Shown in pieces: positions 17,354 to 26,401 of a stretch of 64,000 nt of DNA. The notes under the pieces were generated by a model, which saw only the letters and a list, made by a program, of their open reading frames with translations, was not told where the DNA came from and did not search any database. Position 1 is the first letter of the stretch, and each line of letters opens with the position of its first letter. The DNA is from Shewanella polaris (lineage in GTDB: Bacteria; Pseudomonadota; Gammaproteobacteria; Enterobacterales; Shewanellaceae): assembly GCF_006385555.1 (NCBI RefSeq), contig NZ_CP041036.1, positions 1,488,001 to 1,552,000 of the forward strand. Direction: 5' to 3'. The position numbers and the translations under genes were made by a program.

Positions 17354-18742
17354 TTATTTTCGAGCAAAGCAAACTTGATTTCGGCCACTATTTTTAGCTT
17401 GATATAATGCCCCGTCGGCATCTTTAAGGGTTTCATCGAGAGTCTGACTTCCATCGTTTAATCCACAGCCGATAGAAATATTTATCGCGCCATGTAAATT
17501 AGTCCAACCTTCGACCTGCATATTACCCACGTTAGAACGGATTTTTTCAGCAACTAACTCAACCCCTTTAATATCAGCATCAATCAATATAATAGAAAAT
17601 TCTTCTCCGCCCATTCGACTGACTAAATCGACAATTCGAATCGATTCTTTAAGCGTCTGGCTTACTGCTACTAACACTTTATCTCCCATAGCATGACCAG
17701 CGGTATCATTGATTCGTTTGAAGTAATCAATATCTATCATTAAGATCCAAACTTGTTTATGAGTACGTTTTATTCGTTCAATGGCTTCTTGTCCAAAATC
17801 AAGAAATTTTCTTCTATTCGCCAGTCCTGTTAGGTTGTCACTCATGGCTGCAATTGATAACAACTGTTCGCCTTTGCGACGCTCAATATCGACTCTTTCT
17901 TGAAATATTGCTGAGATACTCACCATCAAAATGATAAACCAACATATTGTCACAACATAGAGACCAAACGAATCGATGCCAGCAGAATTAAGTGATTTGA
18001 CCAAAAGGTAGCCAAGAATACTTGGAATAGCATATCCACAAATGGTTTGTAACCTAGCTATTCTTCCACCAATATAAGGACTGAGTATTGCTTTTACCGC
18101 GCCAATATTTGCTGTTAACGCTAACGTGGCGATTGAAAAAGCAACACCAGTGGAAGCCGTTAATAGTGACATTTTTCCATAAAATTCGTCTAGTCCATAT
18201 GCATAACCAGTAATGGATATCATGGGTATGGCTAAAGTGATGAAAGCAATCAGTTGAGCGGCAATGAGTTTCTTAAAGTGGTATAACGTGAGGCTAAAAC
18301 CCAACCCCAAAAACATCAAAGCGGAATTAATCCCTAAGCCATTGGTTTTTCCTAATTCCTGGTCAAGTAATACTTGGCTATAGAATGGGGTAAGGAGTGT
18401 CGATACATTTGAATTAAAAATAAAATCTGAGATGTTTGCTACTGTAATGACAATGACAACAATCCCAAGTAAATACTGCAGCTTCTGATTTTTTTTATTC
18501 AGAGTGGATAGCAAACCTAGTCCAATAAAAATCATGCATATTGCGGTTAACGGATTAGTAGCGGGTCCATTTGCCATTGGTCTATATAATGCTTCAATGC
18601 CGAAAAGATATCCAAATATTGATATCATTCCCAAGATCAAACCGACAGCCCCTAAAGGTTTTACTAGGGACTGATAAAACCCAACTAAAACCCAAGGTTT
18701 GTCATTTTCTATTACGGGTAACATATATGTGCTTTTTCCCAA
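17354..18742 (-). CDS. Membrane-bound diguanylate cyclase (GGDEF)
   Basis: 462 residues. Eight or so membrane segments fill about 25-275 (an integral-membrane sensor of MASE type, exact class unsure). A GGDEF domain follows (about 300-462) with MGGEEF at about 376. The product-inhibition I-site RIVD lies exactly five residues before it. DNLTGLANRRKF and the closing YQAKNSGRNQVCF are canonical. It should make c-di-GMP from two GTP and be feedback-inhibited. The gene stands alone with long spacers on both sides. Confidence 0.95.
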   Translation of the reverse strand: MGKSTYMLPVIENDKPWVLVGFYQSLVKPLGAVGLILGMISIFGYLFGIEALYRPMANGPATNPLTAICMIFIGLGLLSTLNKKNQKLQYLLGIVVIVITVANISDFIFNSNVSTLLTPFYSQVLLDQELGKTNGLGINSALMFLGLGFSLTLYHFKKLIAAQLIAFITLAIPMISITGYAYGLDEFYGKMSLLTASTGVAFSIATLALTANIGAVKAILSPYIGGRIARLQTICGYAIPSILGYLLVKSLNSAGIDSFGLYVVTICWFIILMVSISAIFQERVDIERRKGEQLLSIAAMSDNLTGLANRRKFLDFGQEAIERIKRTHKQVWILMIDIDYFKRINDTAGHAMGDKVLVAVSQTLKESIRIVDLVSRMGGEEFSIILIDADIKGVELVAEKIRSNVGNMQVEGWTNLHGAINISIGCGLNDGSQTLDETLKDADGALYQAKNSGRNQVCFARK

Positions 18743-19268
18743 ATATTGTATCTAAAATCATTGAGTATCATTTCAACAGTTAATTGCCGGCATTTAACAC
18801 GATATTTAGGAACATCTTGTATCGCACATTGACTTAGGTCTGATTTCTAGCATCGAACTTAAAATTATACTATAGGGTACTTTATAAACCCACCCTAATG
18901 AGTGGGACAATATTTATCGAGTAAAATTAATCCGACTTAAATTCTAGTTTTGAGCGTTAGCGTTTACTGTTGCAATGAATGTTTTCGGTCTAATGAGCTG
19001 TGTGTCTATTATTTCGCTAAATTATCTTTAATTATAAACATCCACGGTGATTAGTTTTAAACGCTTAAGACGCAGTGGTTAGTGGCGTATTCATATTAAA
19101 TATCAACTTGTTAAAATTATAATTTTAGCTTTGTTTGAATCATTAACAGTGATAGTATCTTTTAAATTAACCAAAATGGTGCATTTATTTAACAATTGGT
19201 ATTCTTTTAATTAACAATAATGCAGGGCCAACTATTAAATAGAGCCAACTATTAAATAAGGATATACA
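18743..19268. other. Spacer with a 17-bp tandem duplication
   Basis: Shared upstream region of the diverging GGDEF and lipoprotein genes. GCCAACTATTAAATA occurs at 19227 and again at 19244, just upstream of the AAGGA ribosome site of the lipoprotein gene. Nothing else is recognised. Confidence 0.6.
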
Positions 19269-21092
19269 GTGAATTTAAAAAGAATAATAACATTAACGAT
19301 ATTACTAGGTTTAACAGCATGTGGTGGTGGCAGTGACGGTGAATCAGAACCAATATCATTGATTCAACCTCCACCTCTGGAAAATATTATTCCAATAGCC
19401 AATATCGTGTCTATTTCATCTGTTATTTCTATGACCGAAGTTCAATTGAATGGCGCTAGTAGTGCTGATTCCGATGGCCAAATTCAAACTTATCAATGGC
19501 TACAAATTGACAATGGTGCACCCACGATTGTGTTTTTTGATTCCACGCAATCTGTAACTGGTTTTATTGCTCCTGACGTACAGCAAGAGACCGAATTTCG
19601 TTTGCAACTAACTGTTACCGATAATGAAGGTGCAACAAATAGTGTTGAAACACTGCTTACTGTATTACCTATCCCTTTACAACAAGGGCATCAAGGTAGA
19701 GTGATTGATGGCTATTTAACTGGTGCAACAGTGTGGTTAGATATTAACAATAATGGTGAGTTTGATGAAGATGAACCAAATGACGTCACCGATACAGGCG
19801 GTGAGTATTCGTTGAAATATAATGCCGAACAACAAGTATGTGCAACTTTAGTACCAGTAAGAGTAGATGTTCCTGTCGGTGCAATTGATGAAACCGAAGG
19901 TGTTGTTACCTCCGCTTATCAACTTGTTTACCCACCGCTTTATGGTCAGTTTAATCCTGAACAAGCCGCATATATTACGCCATTAACGTCGGCTGTTTGG
20001 GACATGTTATCTTCATCTCCTACCGTTAACAGTACAGATAAAAATACCGAGGTCCTTCAAGCTAGTTGTAAGCAGCTCATTGAAAATCCTCAAAGCCAGC
20101 TGAACTATGCTTCGCTTATCAATGAAGCCATTGATGATTTTACTCGAAAATCTAATATATCGATTGATGATTTATTCAGTGATTTTATTGAAAATGGCAA
20201 TCAAGCCCTGCAACAGACGGCACGCCGTTACGTTACAGGGTTAAGCTTAAGTTTGAAGAAGAAAGCTGAACTGTTAAAAAATGATTTATACAAAGACGCT
20301 AGTTATATTCGAGTCATTCATTATCTAGATAAAGCGCCTGCAGCAGAAGAGCTTACTGAAAATGTCTGGTACCGAGATATCGTTGTTTTCTACCCAGACG
20401 ATCGTCAATTTTTCTCAGAATCAGCAAGAATGGTCAGCGATGATAATGGCGACGTAACTGATGCCGTTCTATATGTCTATTATCGCCGTCATAACAACGC
20501 ATTTTCATGGGGGGACAATGGCAGGTACATCGCTAGTTATGATGAGCGAAATACCGCTGATGGCCAGTTAGAGACTTGTTTTAATAACGAAAGTGTTATG
20601 GTTACTCATGACGTCGAACTCGTACCGGTACAATTTACACTAAGCAATACCTACTCAACAGATACTGGTGAGTGTCAATTCACGGCCGACATTTTTACTC
20701 AAGCTTATGAGCGTGTTTATTACGTTGATTATAGTGAAAACAATATTAATTATCTTATGCAGTTTTCACAATTTAAAACGAATGGGGCATTTCCCACGCT
20801 TAATGATTGGGTTAATTTACAAGACCGTTCTGCAGAATATTCAACCACAGAGTTAGTCACTTTATTAACTGATTATGGTTATACGTTTACAGATGATACT
20901 GGCATACAAGATACTGACTTTAGTTGGTACAAACGTAAAACTGACGACTCTCAAGAACATAGAGTGACCACCGATAAAAACTATGATGCAAATACTGGGG
21001 TGATTAGCTGGACTCGGTTAACTGAGCAAAGTAATCATACTAATATAAAGCAATGCAGTACGGATGGTATTAATTGGGGGGCATGTTTGTAG
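19269..21092 (+). CDS. Lipoprotein of unknown function with PKD/Ig-like domain
   Basis: 607 residues from GTG 19269 with AAGGA upstream. A lipobox (LLGLTACGGG, Cys about 18) marks it as a lipoprotein. Residues about 40-135 look like a PKD/Ig-like fold (ADSDGQIQTYQWLQI, then LTVTDNEGATNSVETLLTV). A Ca-binding-type loop follows (DINNNGEFDEDEPND, about 160). The rest, to the C-terminal CSTDGINWGACL, is unfamiliar. Paired Cys in the C-terminal half may form disulfides. I do not know its job; a surface or periplasmic-facing anchor protein is likely. No operon partner. Confidence 0.7.
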   Translation: MNLKRIITLTILLGLTACGGGSDGESEPISLIQPPPLENIIPIANIVSISSVISMTEVQLNGASSADSDGQIQTYQWLQIDNGAPTIVFFDSTQSVTGFIAPDVQQETEFRLQLTVTDNEGATNSVETLLTVLPIPLQQGHQGRVIDGYLTGATVWLDINNNGEFDEDEPNDVTDTGGEYSLKYNAEQQVCATLVPVRVDVPVGAIDETEGVVTSAYQLVYPPLYGQFNPEQAAYITPLTSAVWDMLSSSPTVNSTDKNTEVLQASCKQLIENPQSQLNYASLINEAIDDFTRKSNISIDDLFSDFIENGNQALQQTARRYVTGLSLSLKKKAELLKNDLYKDASYIRVIHYLDKAPAAEELTENVWYRDIVVFYPDDRQFFSESARMVSDDNGDVTDAVLYVYYRRHNNAFSWGDNGRYIASYDERNTADGQLETCFNNESVMVTHDVELVPVQFTLSNTYSTDTGECQFTADIFTQAYERVYYVDYSENNINYLMQFSQFKTNGAFPTLNDWVNLQDRSAEYSTTELVTLLTDYGYTFTDDTGIQDTDFSWYKRKTDDSQEHRVTTDKNYDANTGVISWTRLTEQSNHTNIKQCSTDGINWGACL

Positions 21093-21902
21093 TGTTTATA
21101 TTGAACATTACATAGCATAGGACATTCATTATTAATTAATATGATGCTTGCCTTAATAAATTAACCGCTCAGTCATCATGTTCTGCCTTGGACATGATGA
21201 CTGTGGAGTCCTTAGTATCTGCGGTAAAATTTCTTATGTTTAAGTGCTTATTGCTCTTTTAAGTCATTTTTATGAGTAAACCTATATGACATTATTCCAT
21301 TAGTGCAAGGATCGTCTCAATGGGATCGTGTTCTTCTGTGTGATATTCAATTTGGGGTTTCTGCTTACTCGATTAATGATTCTGACTATTTAACGTTTAA
21401 CCTTGGTACATAACATATCGACAAGGCGGACGCCGTTAGCAAGTGGCTTTGTTTTTTTAATATGAATATAGAGAGAAATAGCACCATCCAACCATGGTTA
21501 AATATCACTTGAAACACCGCTATTCAATAATATTTCTCTTCTTTTTTACACTTAGGGTTATGTGGCAATTGAAATGTCATTATGGGATTAATTTCAAGCA
21601 ATAACGAGTTGTGCATTAACATTGAATGCTTACTGTTTAGCACGTCAGTCTTTGTCTATCAATATAGGGGTTAACAAGGTTATAAATTTGATAAGGTTTG
21701 TTGATGTAAGTTAGTTCATTTACCGTGACGTTGATGTAAATCGGTTAAAAATGAGTAAATAGCGTAAATTATGTGGCAATGAGTAATAGACACTTCAGAA
21801 TGTACAATATTCTTATATCTGCTTCAGATTTGGCATTTAATGATGTGACCGAAACTGCCATGGCTGTTATCTGTAAGTTCGGATACGATGGAGATGGATT
21901 TA
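21093..21902. other. Long spacer with a strong stem-loop
   Basis: About 810 bp with no convincing gene. A perfect 12-bp stem lies at 21170-21203. A short open stretch near 21300-21420 (QGSSQWDRVLLCDIQFG in one frame) could be a gene relic, but I cannot identify it. Confidence 0.5.
21170..21203 (+). repeat. Perfect inverted repeat after the lipoprotein gene
   Basis: CAGTCATCATGT (21170-21181) and ACATGATGACTG (21192-21203), 10-base loop. There is no T-run after it, so it is not a standard intrinsic terminator; it could stabilise the 3' end of the mRNA. Confidence 0.6.
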
Positions 21903-22322
21903 ATGTGGTTACAACGAGAATTAATACTTAAACCTCAGCGACGTGGATTTCATTTAATTACCGACGAAGTGATGAAATTACTGCCAGAGCTGAGATCATT
22001 GAATGTTGGATTATTGCATGTGTTTATTCAGCACACTTCAGCATCATTGACCATTAACGAAAATGCTGATCCCACGGTTCGTGGAGATATGGAACGTCAT
22101 TTTAATGTACTCGCGCCGGAAGATGCACCTTACTTTCAACACACTTATGAAGGGGCTGATGATATGCCTGCCCATATAAAGTCGACCTTGATAGGCGTGA
22201 GTCAAACAATCCCGATTACTAACGGACGCTTTAACCTTGGTCTTTGGCAAGGGTTATATTTATGTGAGCATCGAGACCATGCTTCTGCGCGCACCATTAT
22301 TGCTACACTTCAAGGTGAATGA
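21903..22322 (+). CDS. yjbQ: YjbQ family protein
   Basis: 139 residues. It aligns along its length with E. coli YjbQ (MW.Q..L.L, HTSASLTINENADPTVR, EGADDMPAHIKS, GLWQGLYLCEHRDH). Family members have a weak thiamine-phosphate synthase activity; the physiological role is unsettled. I chose the ATG at 21903 (MWLQRELIL) over the in-frame ATG at 21888, since homologues start there and GGAG lies 9 bases before it. It stands alone upstream of uvrY. Confidence 0.92.
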   Translation: MWLQRELILKPQRRGFHLITDEVMKLLPELRSLNVGLLHVFIQHTSASLTINENADPTVRGDMERHFNVLAPEDAPYFQHTYEGADDMPAHIKSTLIGVSQTIPITNGRFNLGLWQGLYLCEHRDHASARTIIATLQGE

Positions 22323-22572
22323 TTCAAAAAGGTTAAAATTGCAATGCTCATATAACAAAGCAGTGTATTTTATATACATCCCTCACGTTCAATCATGACT
22401 TTGCTTGTGTAAGTAAATGTAAAGATGCTAAATTCATACTGCTTAGTGGGATGTGTAAGATATGTAATGCTACCTTGAATTTTCACGGTAACATTTCGCA
22501 TGTAAATGTTTTATATATAAAAATGGCCCTAAAATTCAAAATTGAGTTACATATAATAATAGGTGGGTTTAG

Positions 22573-23217
22573 GTGATATCTGTATATTTGGTTGACGATC
22601 ATGAGCTCGTGAGAACGGGTATTCGTCGCATTTTAGAAGATGAGCGTGGTATTAAAGTCGTTGGTGAAGCTCCTGATGGCGAAACCGCAGTACAGTGGTC
22701 TCGACAGAATGAAGCCGATGTCATTTTAATGGACATGAATATGCCTGGCATGGGGGGGTTAGAAGCCACCCGTAAGATTTTGCGTTATCAGCCAGATGCA
22801 AAAATTATTGTGTTAACCGTACAAACTGAAGATCCATTTCCGACTAAAGTGATGCAGGCGGGGGCTTCTGGGTATCTAACAAAAGGGTCTACATCGCCTG
22901 AAGTATTACGCGCAATTACTCAAGTTGCTCGTGGCCAACGATATCTGTCACCAGAAATTGCCCAGCAAATGGCGCTCAGTCAATTTAATCACTCTGACGA
23001 AAACCCATTTAGCAGCTTGTCTGAACGTGAATTACAAATCATGATGATGATAACCAATGGTGAAAAGGTTAATGACATCTCGGAAAAATTAAATTTAAGT
23101 CCAAAAACGGTCAATAGTTATCGTTATCGATTATTTGCTAAGCTTGGCATTGGTGGTGATGTTGAGTTGACCCGTTTAGCTATCCGTTACAAAATGCTCG
23201 ATACCGGTTCATTTTAG
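22573..23217 (+). CDS. uvrY: Response regulator UvrY (GacA family)
   Basis: 214 residues. The receiver domain (1-120) has acidic DDHE, phosphorylated Asp in LMDMNMPG (about 54) and Lys in SGYLTKGS (about 105). The C-terminal LuxR-type HTH is at about 145-205 (LSERELQIMMMITNG, LNLSPKTVNSYRYRL). As the BarA partner it activates small RNAs that bind CsrA. GTG start at 22573. The order uvrY-uvrC-pgsA is conserved in gammaproteobacteria; uvrC begins 44 bp downstream. The sensor kinase is not in the window. Confidence 0.96.
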   Translation: MISVYLVDDHELVRTGIRRILEDERGIKVVGEAPDGETAVQWSRQNEADVILMDMNMPGMGGLEATRKILRYQPDAKIIVLTVQTEDPFPTKVMQAGASGYLTKGSTSPEVLRAITQVARGQRYLSPEIAQQMALSQFNHSDENPFSSLSERELQIMMMITNGEKVNDISEKLNLSPKTVNSYRYRLFAKLGIGGDVELTRLAIRYKMLDTGSF

Positions 23218-23261
23218 TCAGGAATACTTTATTCCTCATAACGCATTAAGTAGCTTTAATC

Positions 23262-25094
23262 ATGTCCAGTGGTTTTAACGCCAAATCTTTTTTAAAAAAT
23301 GTTACTTCAGCTCCTGGCGTTTATCGAATGTACGATAAACGCCAACAAGTCATTTATGTTGGTAAAGCTAAAGATCTCAAAAAACGGTTAAGCTCGTATT
23401 TTAGAACCAATATCCCTAATGTTAAAACTCAAGCGCTGGTGGCGCACATCGATCATATTGATGTCACAGTTACCCATAGTGAAACCGATGCGCTATTACT
23501 CGAAAACGATTACATCAAACAGTACATGCCTAAATACAATGTTCTGTTGCGCGATGATAAATCTTATCCCTATATTCTGTTAAGCGGCCATAAACACCCA
23601 AGACTTGCTTATCATCGTGGCCCAAAACGTGAAAAAGGTCATTACTTTGGCCCGTACCCCAATGGTGGTGCTGTGCGCGAAAGTTTGCATTTAATGCAAA
23701 AGCTGTTTCCAATCCGTCAATGCGATGATTTGTACTATAAATCGCGATCTCGCCCTTGTTTACAGTATCAATTAGATCGTTGTAGTGCGCCTTGTGTTGG
23801 TCTGGTAAGTGATGATGAATACAATGAGCAAGTTAAATTAGCGAGTTTGTTTTTACGTGGTAAAGACAAGCAAGTGATAGCGCAATTGGTGGCAAAAATG
23901 GAAACTGCCGCGATTGATATGGAATACGAACACGCCGCACAATATCGTGACCAAATTACTGCGCTAAGGCGCGTAGCAGAACAGCAAGAAGTGACGAATC
24001 AAAAAGGAGATATGGATGTCATAGGCGTCGATTACGCGTCTGGTATTGCCTGTTTTCATCTGTTGTTTATTCGCGAAGGTAAAATTTTTGGCAGTCGTAG
24101 CTATTATCCTTCTGTACCAGCCGAAACCGACATAGAAGAAGTATTGTCGTCCTTCTTAGGTCAGTTTTATCTTAATGCTGATATTCAGCGTACCATTCCT
24201 AAAGAAGTCATCCTAAGCCATCACTTTGACGGCATAAAAGAACTTGAAGCATCGATAGAGCATGCATTAGATAAAAAGTTTGAATTAAAGACTCAAGTAC
24301 GTGGTGACAGGGCTAACTTTTTACGTTTAGCGATGACCAATGCCAGTAATGCAGTAGCGACTAGGCTGTCGCATAAGAATACCGTTGAGCAACGATTCCA
24401 ACTGCTTGAGGAAGCACTTGAACTTAATGAGCCAATTAAACGGATGGAGTGCTTTGACATCAGCCACACTATGGGCGAAAGCACAGTGGCATCATGTGTG
24501 GTGTTTAATCGCGAAGGACCGCATAAAGCTGACTACAGGCGTTATAATATTACTGGTATCACTGGTGGTGATGATTATGCCGCCATGGATCAAGCAATAA
24601 GGCGTCGGTTTGATAAAATTGATAATAATGGAAAAGTACCTGATTTGGTCTTTATTGATGGTGGCATTGGCCAATTAAGAGTGGCGCAAATGATTGTCGA
24701 TGAAAAGTGTATTAATATTGATCATCCACCGCTATTAATTTGTGTGACTAAAGGGGAAGGGCGTAAAGCCGGACTTGAAACGTTTACCGTTGGAGGCAGT
24801 GAGCAAACGTTTGAGGTTGCCAGTGACTCACCTGCATTTCATTTAATGTTGCACATTCGCGATGAATCACATCGGTTTGCCATTACAGGGCACCGTAATA
24901 AACGCCAGAAAACGCGTAATACTTCTACATTAGAATCAATCACGGGTGTAGGCCCTAAAAGACGTAAAGCATTGTTGCAACATTTAGGTGGAATACAAGA
25001 AGTGAAGGGAGCTAGTGTGGCTGAATTGACAAAAGTGCCCGGAATTAGCTTAGAAATGGCACAAACAATTCATGATGCATTGCGAGGGGGCTAA
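23262..25094 (+). CDS. uvrC: Excinuclease ABC subunit C
   Basis: 610 residues, full length for UvrC, which cuts on both sides of lesions with UvrB. The GIY-YIG 3'-nuclease spans about 15-95 ([20 protein letters not shown]). A Cys cluster follows ([13 protein letters not shown], about 165), then the UVR motif (about 205-240, [13 protein letters not shown]). The RNase H-like 5'-nuclease ([23 protein letters not shown]) precedes C-terminal helix-hairpin-helix motifs ([16 protein letters not shown]). No LexA box was seen upstream. Confidence 0.98.
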   Translation: MSSGFNAKSFLKNVTSAPGVYRMYDKRQQVIYVGKAKDLKKRLSSYFRTNIPNVKTQALVAHIDHIDVTVTHSETDALLLENDYIKQYMPKYNVLLRDDKSYPYILLSGHKHPRLAYHRGPKREKGHYFGPYPNGGAVRESLHLMQKLFPIRQCDDLYYKSRSRPCLQYQLDRCSAPCVGLVSDDEYNEQVKLASLFLRGKDKQVIAQLVAKMETAAIDMEYEHAAQYRDQITALRRVAEQQEVTNQKGDMDVIGVDYASGIACFHLLFIREGKIFGSRSYYPSVPAETDIEEVLSSFLGQFYLNADIQRTIPKEVILSHHFDGIKELEASIEHALDKKFELKTQVRGDRANFLRLAMTNASNAVATRLSHKNTVEQRFQLLEEALELNEPIKRMECFDISHTMGESTVASCVVFNREGPHKADYRRYNITGITGGDDYAAMDQAIRRRFDKIDNNGKVPDLVFIDGGIGQLRVAQMIVDEKCINIDHPPLLICVTKGEGRKAGLETFTVGGSEQTFEVASDSPAFHLMLHIRDESHRFAITGHRNKRQKTRNTSTLESITGVGPKRRKALLQHLGGIQEVKGASVAELTKVPGISLEMAQTIHDALRGG

Positions 25095-25138
25095 AATTAG
25101 GGCAAAATTGACGCTGCTTCTGACAAATTGGTCTTTTT

Positions 25139-25687
25139 ATGCCGTTTAATTTACCCATTGCACTGACATTATTCCGTATTGCTTTGTTACCCGTATTTAT
25201 AGCTGTTTTCTATTTACCTTATCCATGGGCACCATTTGTTTCGGCATTTATTTTTTGGTTGGCAGCCTTAACAGATTGGTTAGATGGTTATGCTGCACGT
25301 AAACTTGGCCAGTTAACTCGATTTGGCGCTTTTTTAGATCCTGTTGCAGATAAAGTGATGGTGTCGACGGCACTAGTATTGTTGGTTCAGCAATATGACA
25401 ATATGTATCTAACCCTTGCAGCATTATTTATGATCGGCCGCGAAATTGTTATTTCAGCCTTGCGTGAATGGATGGCAGAAATTGGTAAACGCGGTGTGGT
25501 AGCAGTGTCTTGGATTGGTAAATATAAGACTGCGGCGCAAATGGTTGCTATTATTGGTTTAATTTGGAAACCGACACCATGGTTAACCGATGTTGCTTTT
25601 GGTTTGTTTTATATTGCAGCGGCGCTAACGTTCTGGTCGATGATGAGTTATATTTCAGCAGCTTGGAAAGATTTAACTGCAGAATAG
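25139..25687 (+). CDS. pgsA: CDP-diacylglycerol-glycerol-3-phosphate phosphatidyltransferase
   Basis: 182 residues with about four to five membrane segments. The CDP-alcohol phosphotransferase motif is complete: DGYAAR then GAFLDPVAD (about 51-73), with the paired Asp residues that bind metal. It makes phosphatidylglycerol phosphate at the inner membrane. It lies 45 bp after uvrC and directly before tRNA genes, the same as in E. coli. Confidence 0.97.
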   Translation: MPFNLPIALTLFRIALLPVFIAVFYLPYPWAPFVSAFIFWLAALTDWLDGYAARKLGQLTRFGAFLDPVADKVMVSTALVLLVQQYDNMYLTLAALFMIGREIVISALREWMAEIGKRGVVAVSWIGKYKTAAQMVAIIGLIWKPTPWLTDVAFGLFYIAAALTFWSMMSYISAAWKDLTAE

Positions 25688-25749
25688 CGTAATAATAGTT
25701 CAATAAGATTATTTAGTGCGCAAACGATCAAAAATGCACGAATCAATAA

Positions 25750-25777
25750 TTGACACTCGAGGTTAATTCGGTAGAAT
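25750..25777 (+). promoter_or_regulatory. Promoter of the tRNA-Gly-Cys-Leu operon
   Basis: Consensus -35 TTGACA (25750-25755), 16-bp spacer, -10 TAGAAT (25772-25777), followed by GCCTCCCC, a GC-rich discriminator typical of stringently controlled stable RNA. Confidence 0.8.
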
Positions 25778-25848
25778 GCCTCCCCGTAGACAAGTGATGA
25801 GTCAGCAGCAAGCCTTAGGGGTTTATGTTAACTAACATGATTGAATAC

Positions 25849-25927
25849 GAGACATTAGCTCAGTTGGATAGGTTGAAAGACGATACCTTTCTTGCTGTGA
25901 TAATAAAGCATTATAAAAGTTATATAG
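25849..25927 (+). pseudogene. Decayed tRNA-Gly copy
   Basis: The 5' half of tRNA-Gly is readable (GACATTAGCTCAGTTGG, then GATACCTT), followed by TTCTTGCTGTGATAATAAAG where the anticodon and 3' half should be. It lies directly before the intact tRNA-Gly and within the same transcript. The core resembles that of the decayed fMet and Ser copies. Confidence 0.75.
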
Positions 25928-26003
25928 GCGACATTAGCTCAGTTGGTAGAGCGATACCTTGCCAAGGTATAGGTCATCGGTTCGAACCCGATATGTCGCT
26001 CCA
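25928..26003 (+). tRNA. tRNA-Gly (GCC)
   Basis: 76 nt with encoded CCA. Acceptor GCGACAT/ATGTCGC, anticodon arm TACCTTGCCAAGGTA (GCC). First intact gene of a Gly-Cys-Leu cluster like glyW-cysT-leuZ. Confidence 0.97.
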
Positions 26004-26044
26004 ATTTCTTATCTTATCCGATGGATTTGAATTTGGTTAAAGAT

Positions 26045-26118
26045 GGCGCGATGGCAGAATGGCTATGCTACGGATTGCAAATCCGTCTATCTCGGTTCGA
26101 CTCCGGGTCGCGCCTCCA
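26045..26118 (+). tRNA. tRNA-Cys (GCA)
   Basis: 74 nt with encoded CCA. Acceptor GGCGCGA/TCGCGCC, anticodon arm CGGATTGCAAATCCG (GCA). Confidence 0.97.
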
Positions 26119-26167
26119 CAATATTACGTTTGATGGTTACTTTTAGTAACGGTTAAAACAACACTTT

Positions 26168-26253
26168 GCCCGAGTGGTGGAATCGGTAGACACAAGGGAT
26201 TTAAAATCCCTCGCTGAATAAGCGTGCCGGTTCAAGTCCGGCCTCGGGTACCA
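26168..26253 (+). tRNA. tRNA-Leu (TAA)
   Basis: 86-nt class II tRNA with encoded CCA. Acceptor GCCCGAG/CTCGGGT, anticodon arm AGGGATTTAAAATCCCT (TAA), variable arm CGCTGAATAAGCG. Confidence 0.97.
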
Positions 26254-26284
26254 TTATAATCTCTAGTAATAGAGAATGGTGTAA

Positions 26285-26316
26285 AAAAGCCTCAACAATA
26301 GTTGGGGCTTTTTTAC
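26285..26316 (+). terminator. Terminator of the tRNA operon
   Basis: AAAAAAGCCTCAAC / GTTGGGGCTTTTTT with an AATA loop and one mismatch, 32 bases after tRNA-Leu. Confidence 0.85.
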
Positions 26317-26349
26317 GTCTGAAATTTAGGTTTTATTGAAAATGTCGAG

Positions 26350-26383
26350 AAAACCCACTGATCGACACGAAGTGCGTCGGTGG
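26350..26383 (-). terminator. Terminator of panP
   Basis: On the minus strand CCCAC and GTGGG close a stem with inner GAC/GTC pairs, followed by TTTTC. It lies about 20 bases past the panP stop. Confidence 0.6.
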
Positions 26384-26401
26384 GTAGTTCACCAAGTTCC
26401 T

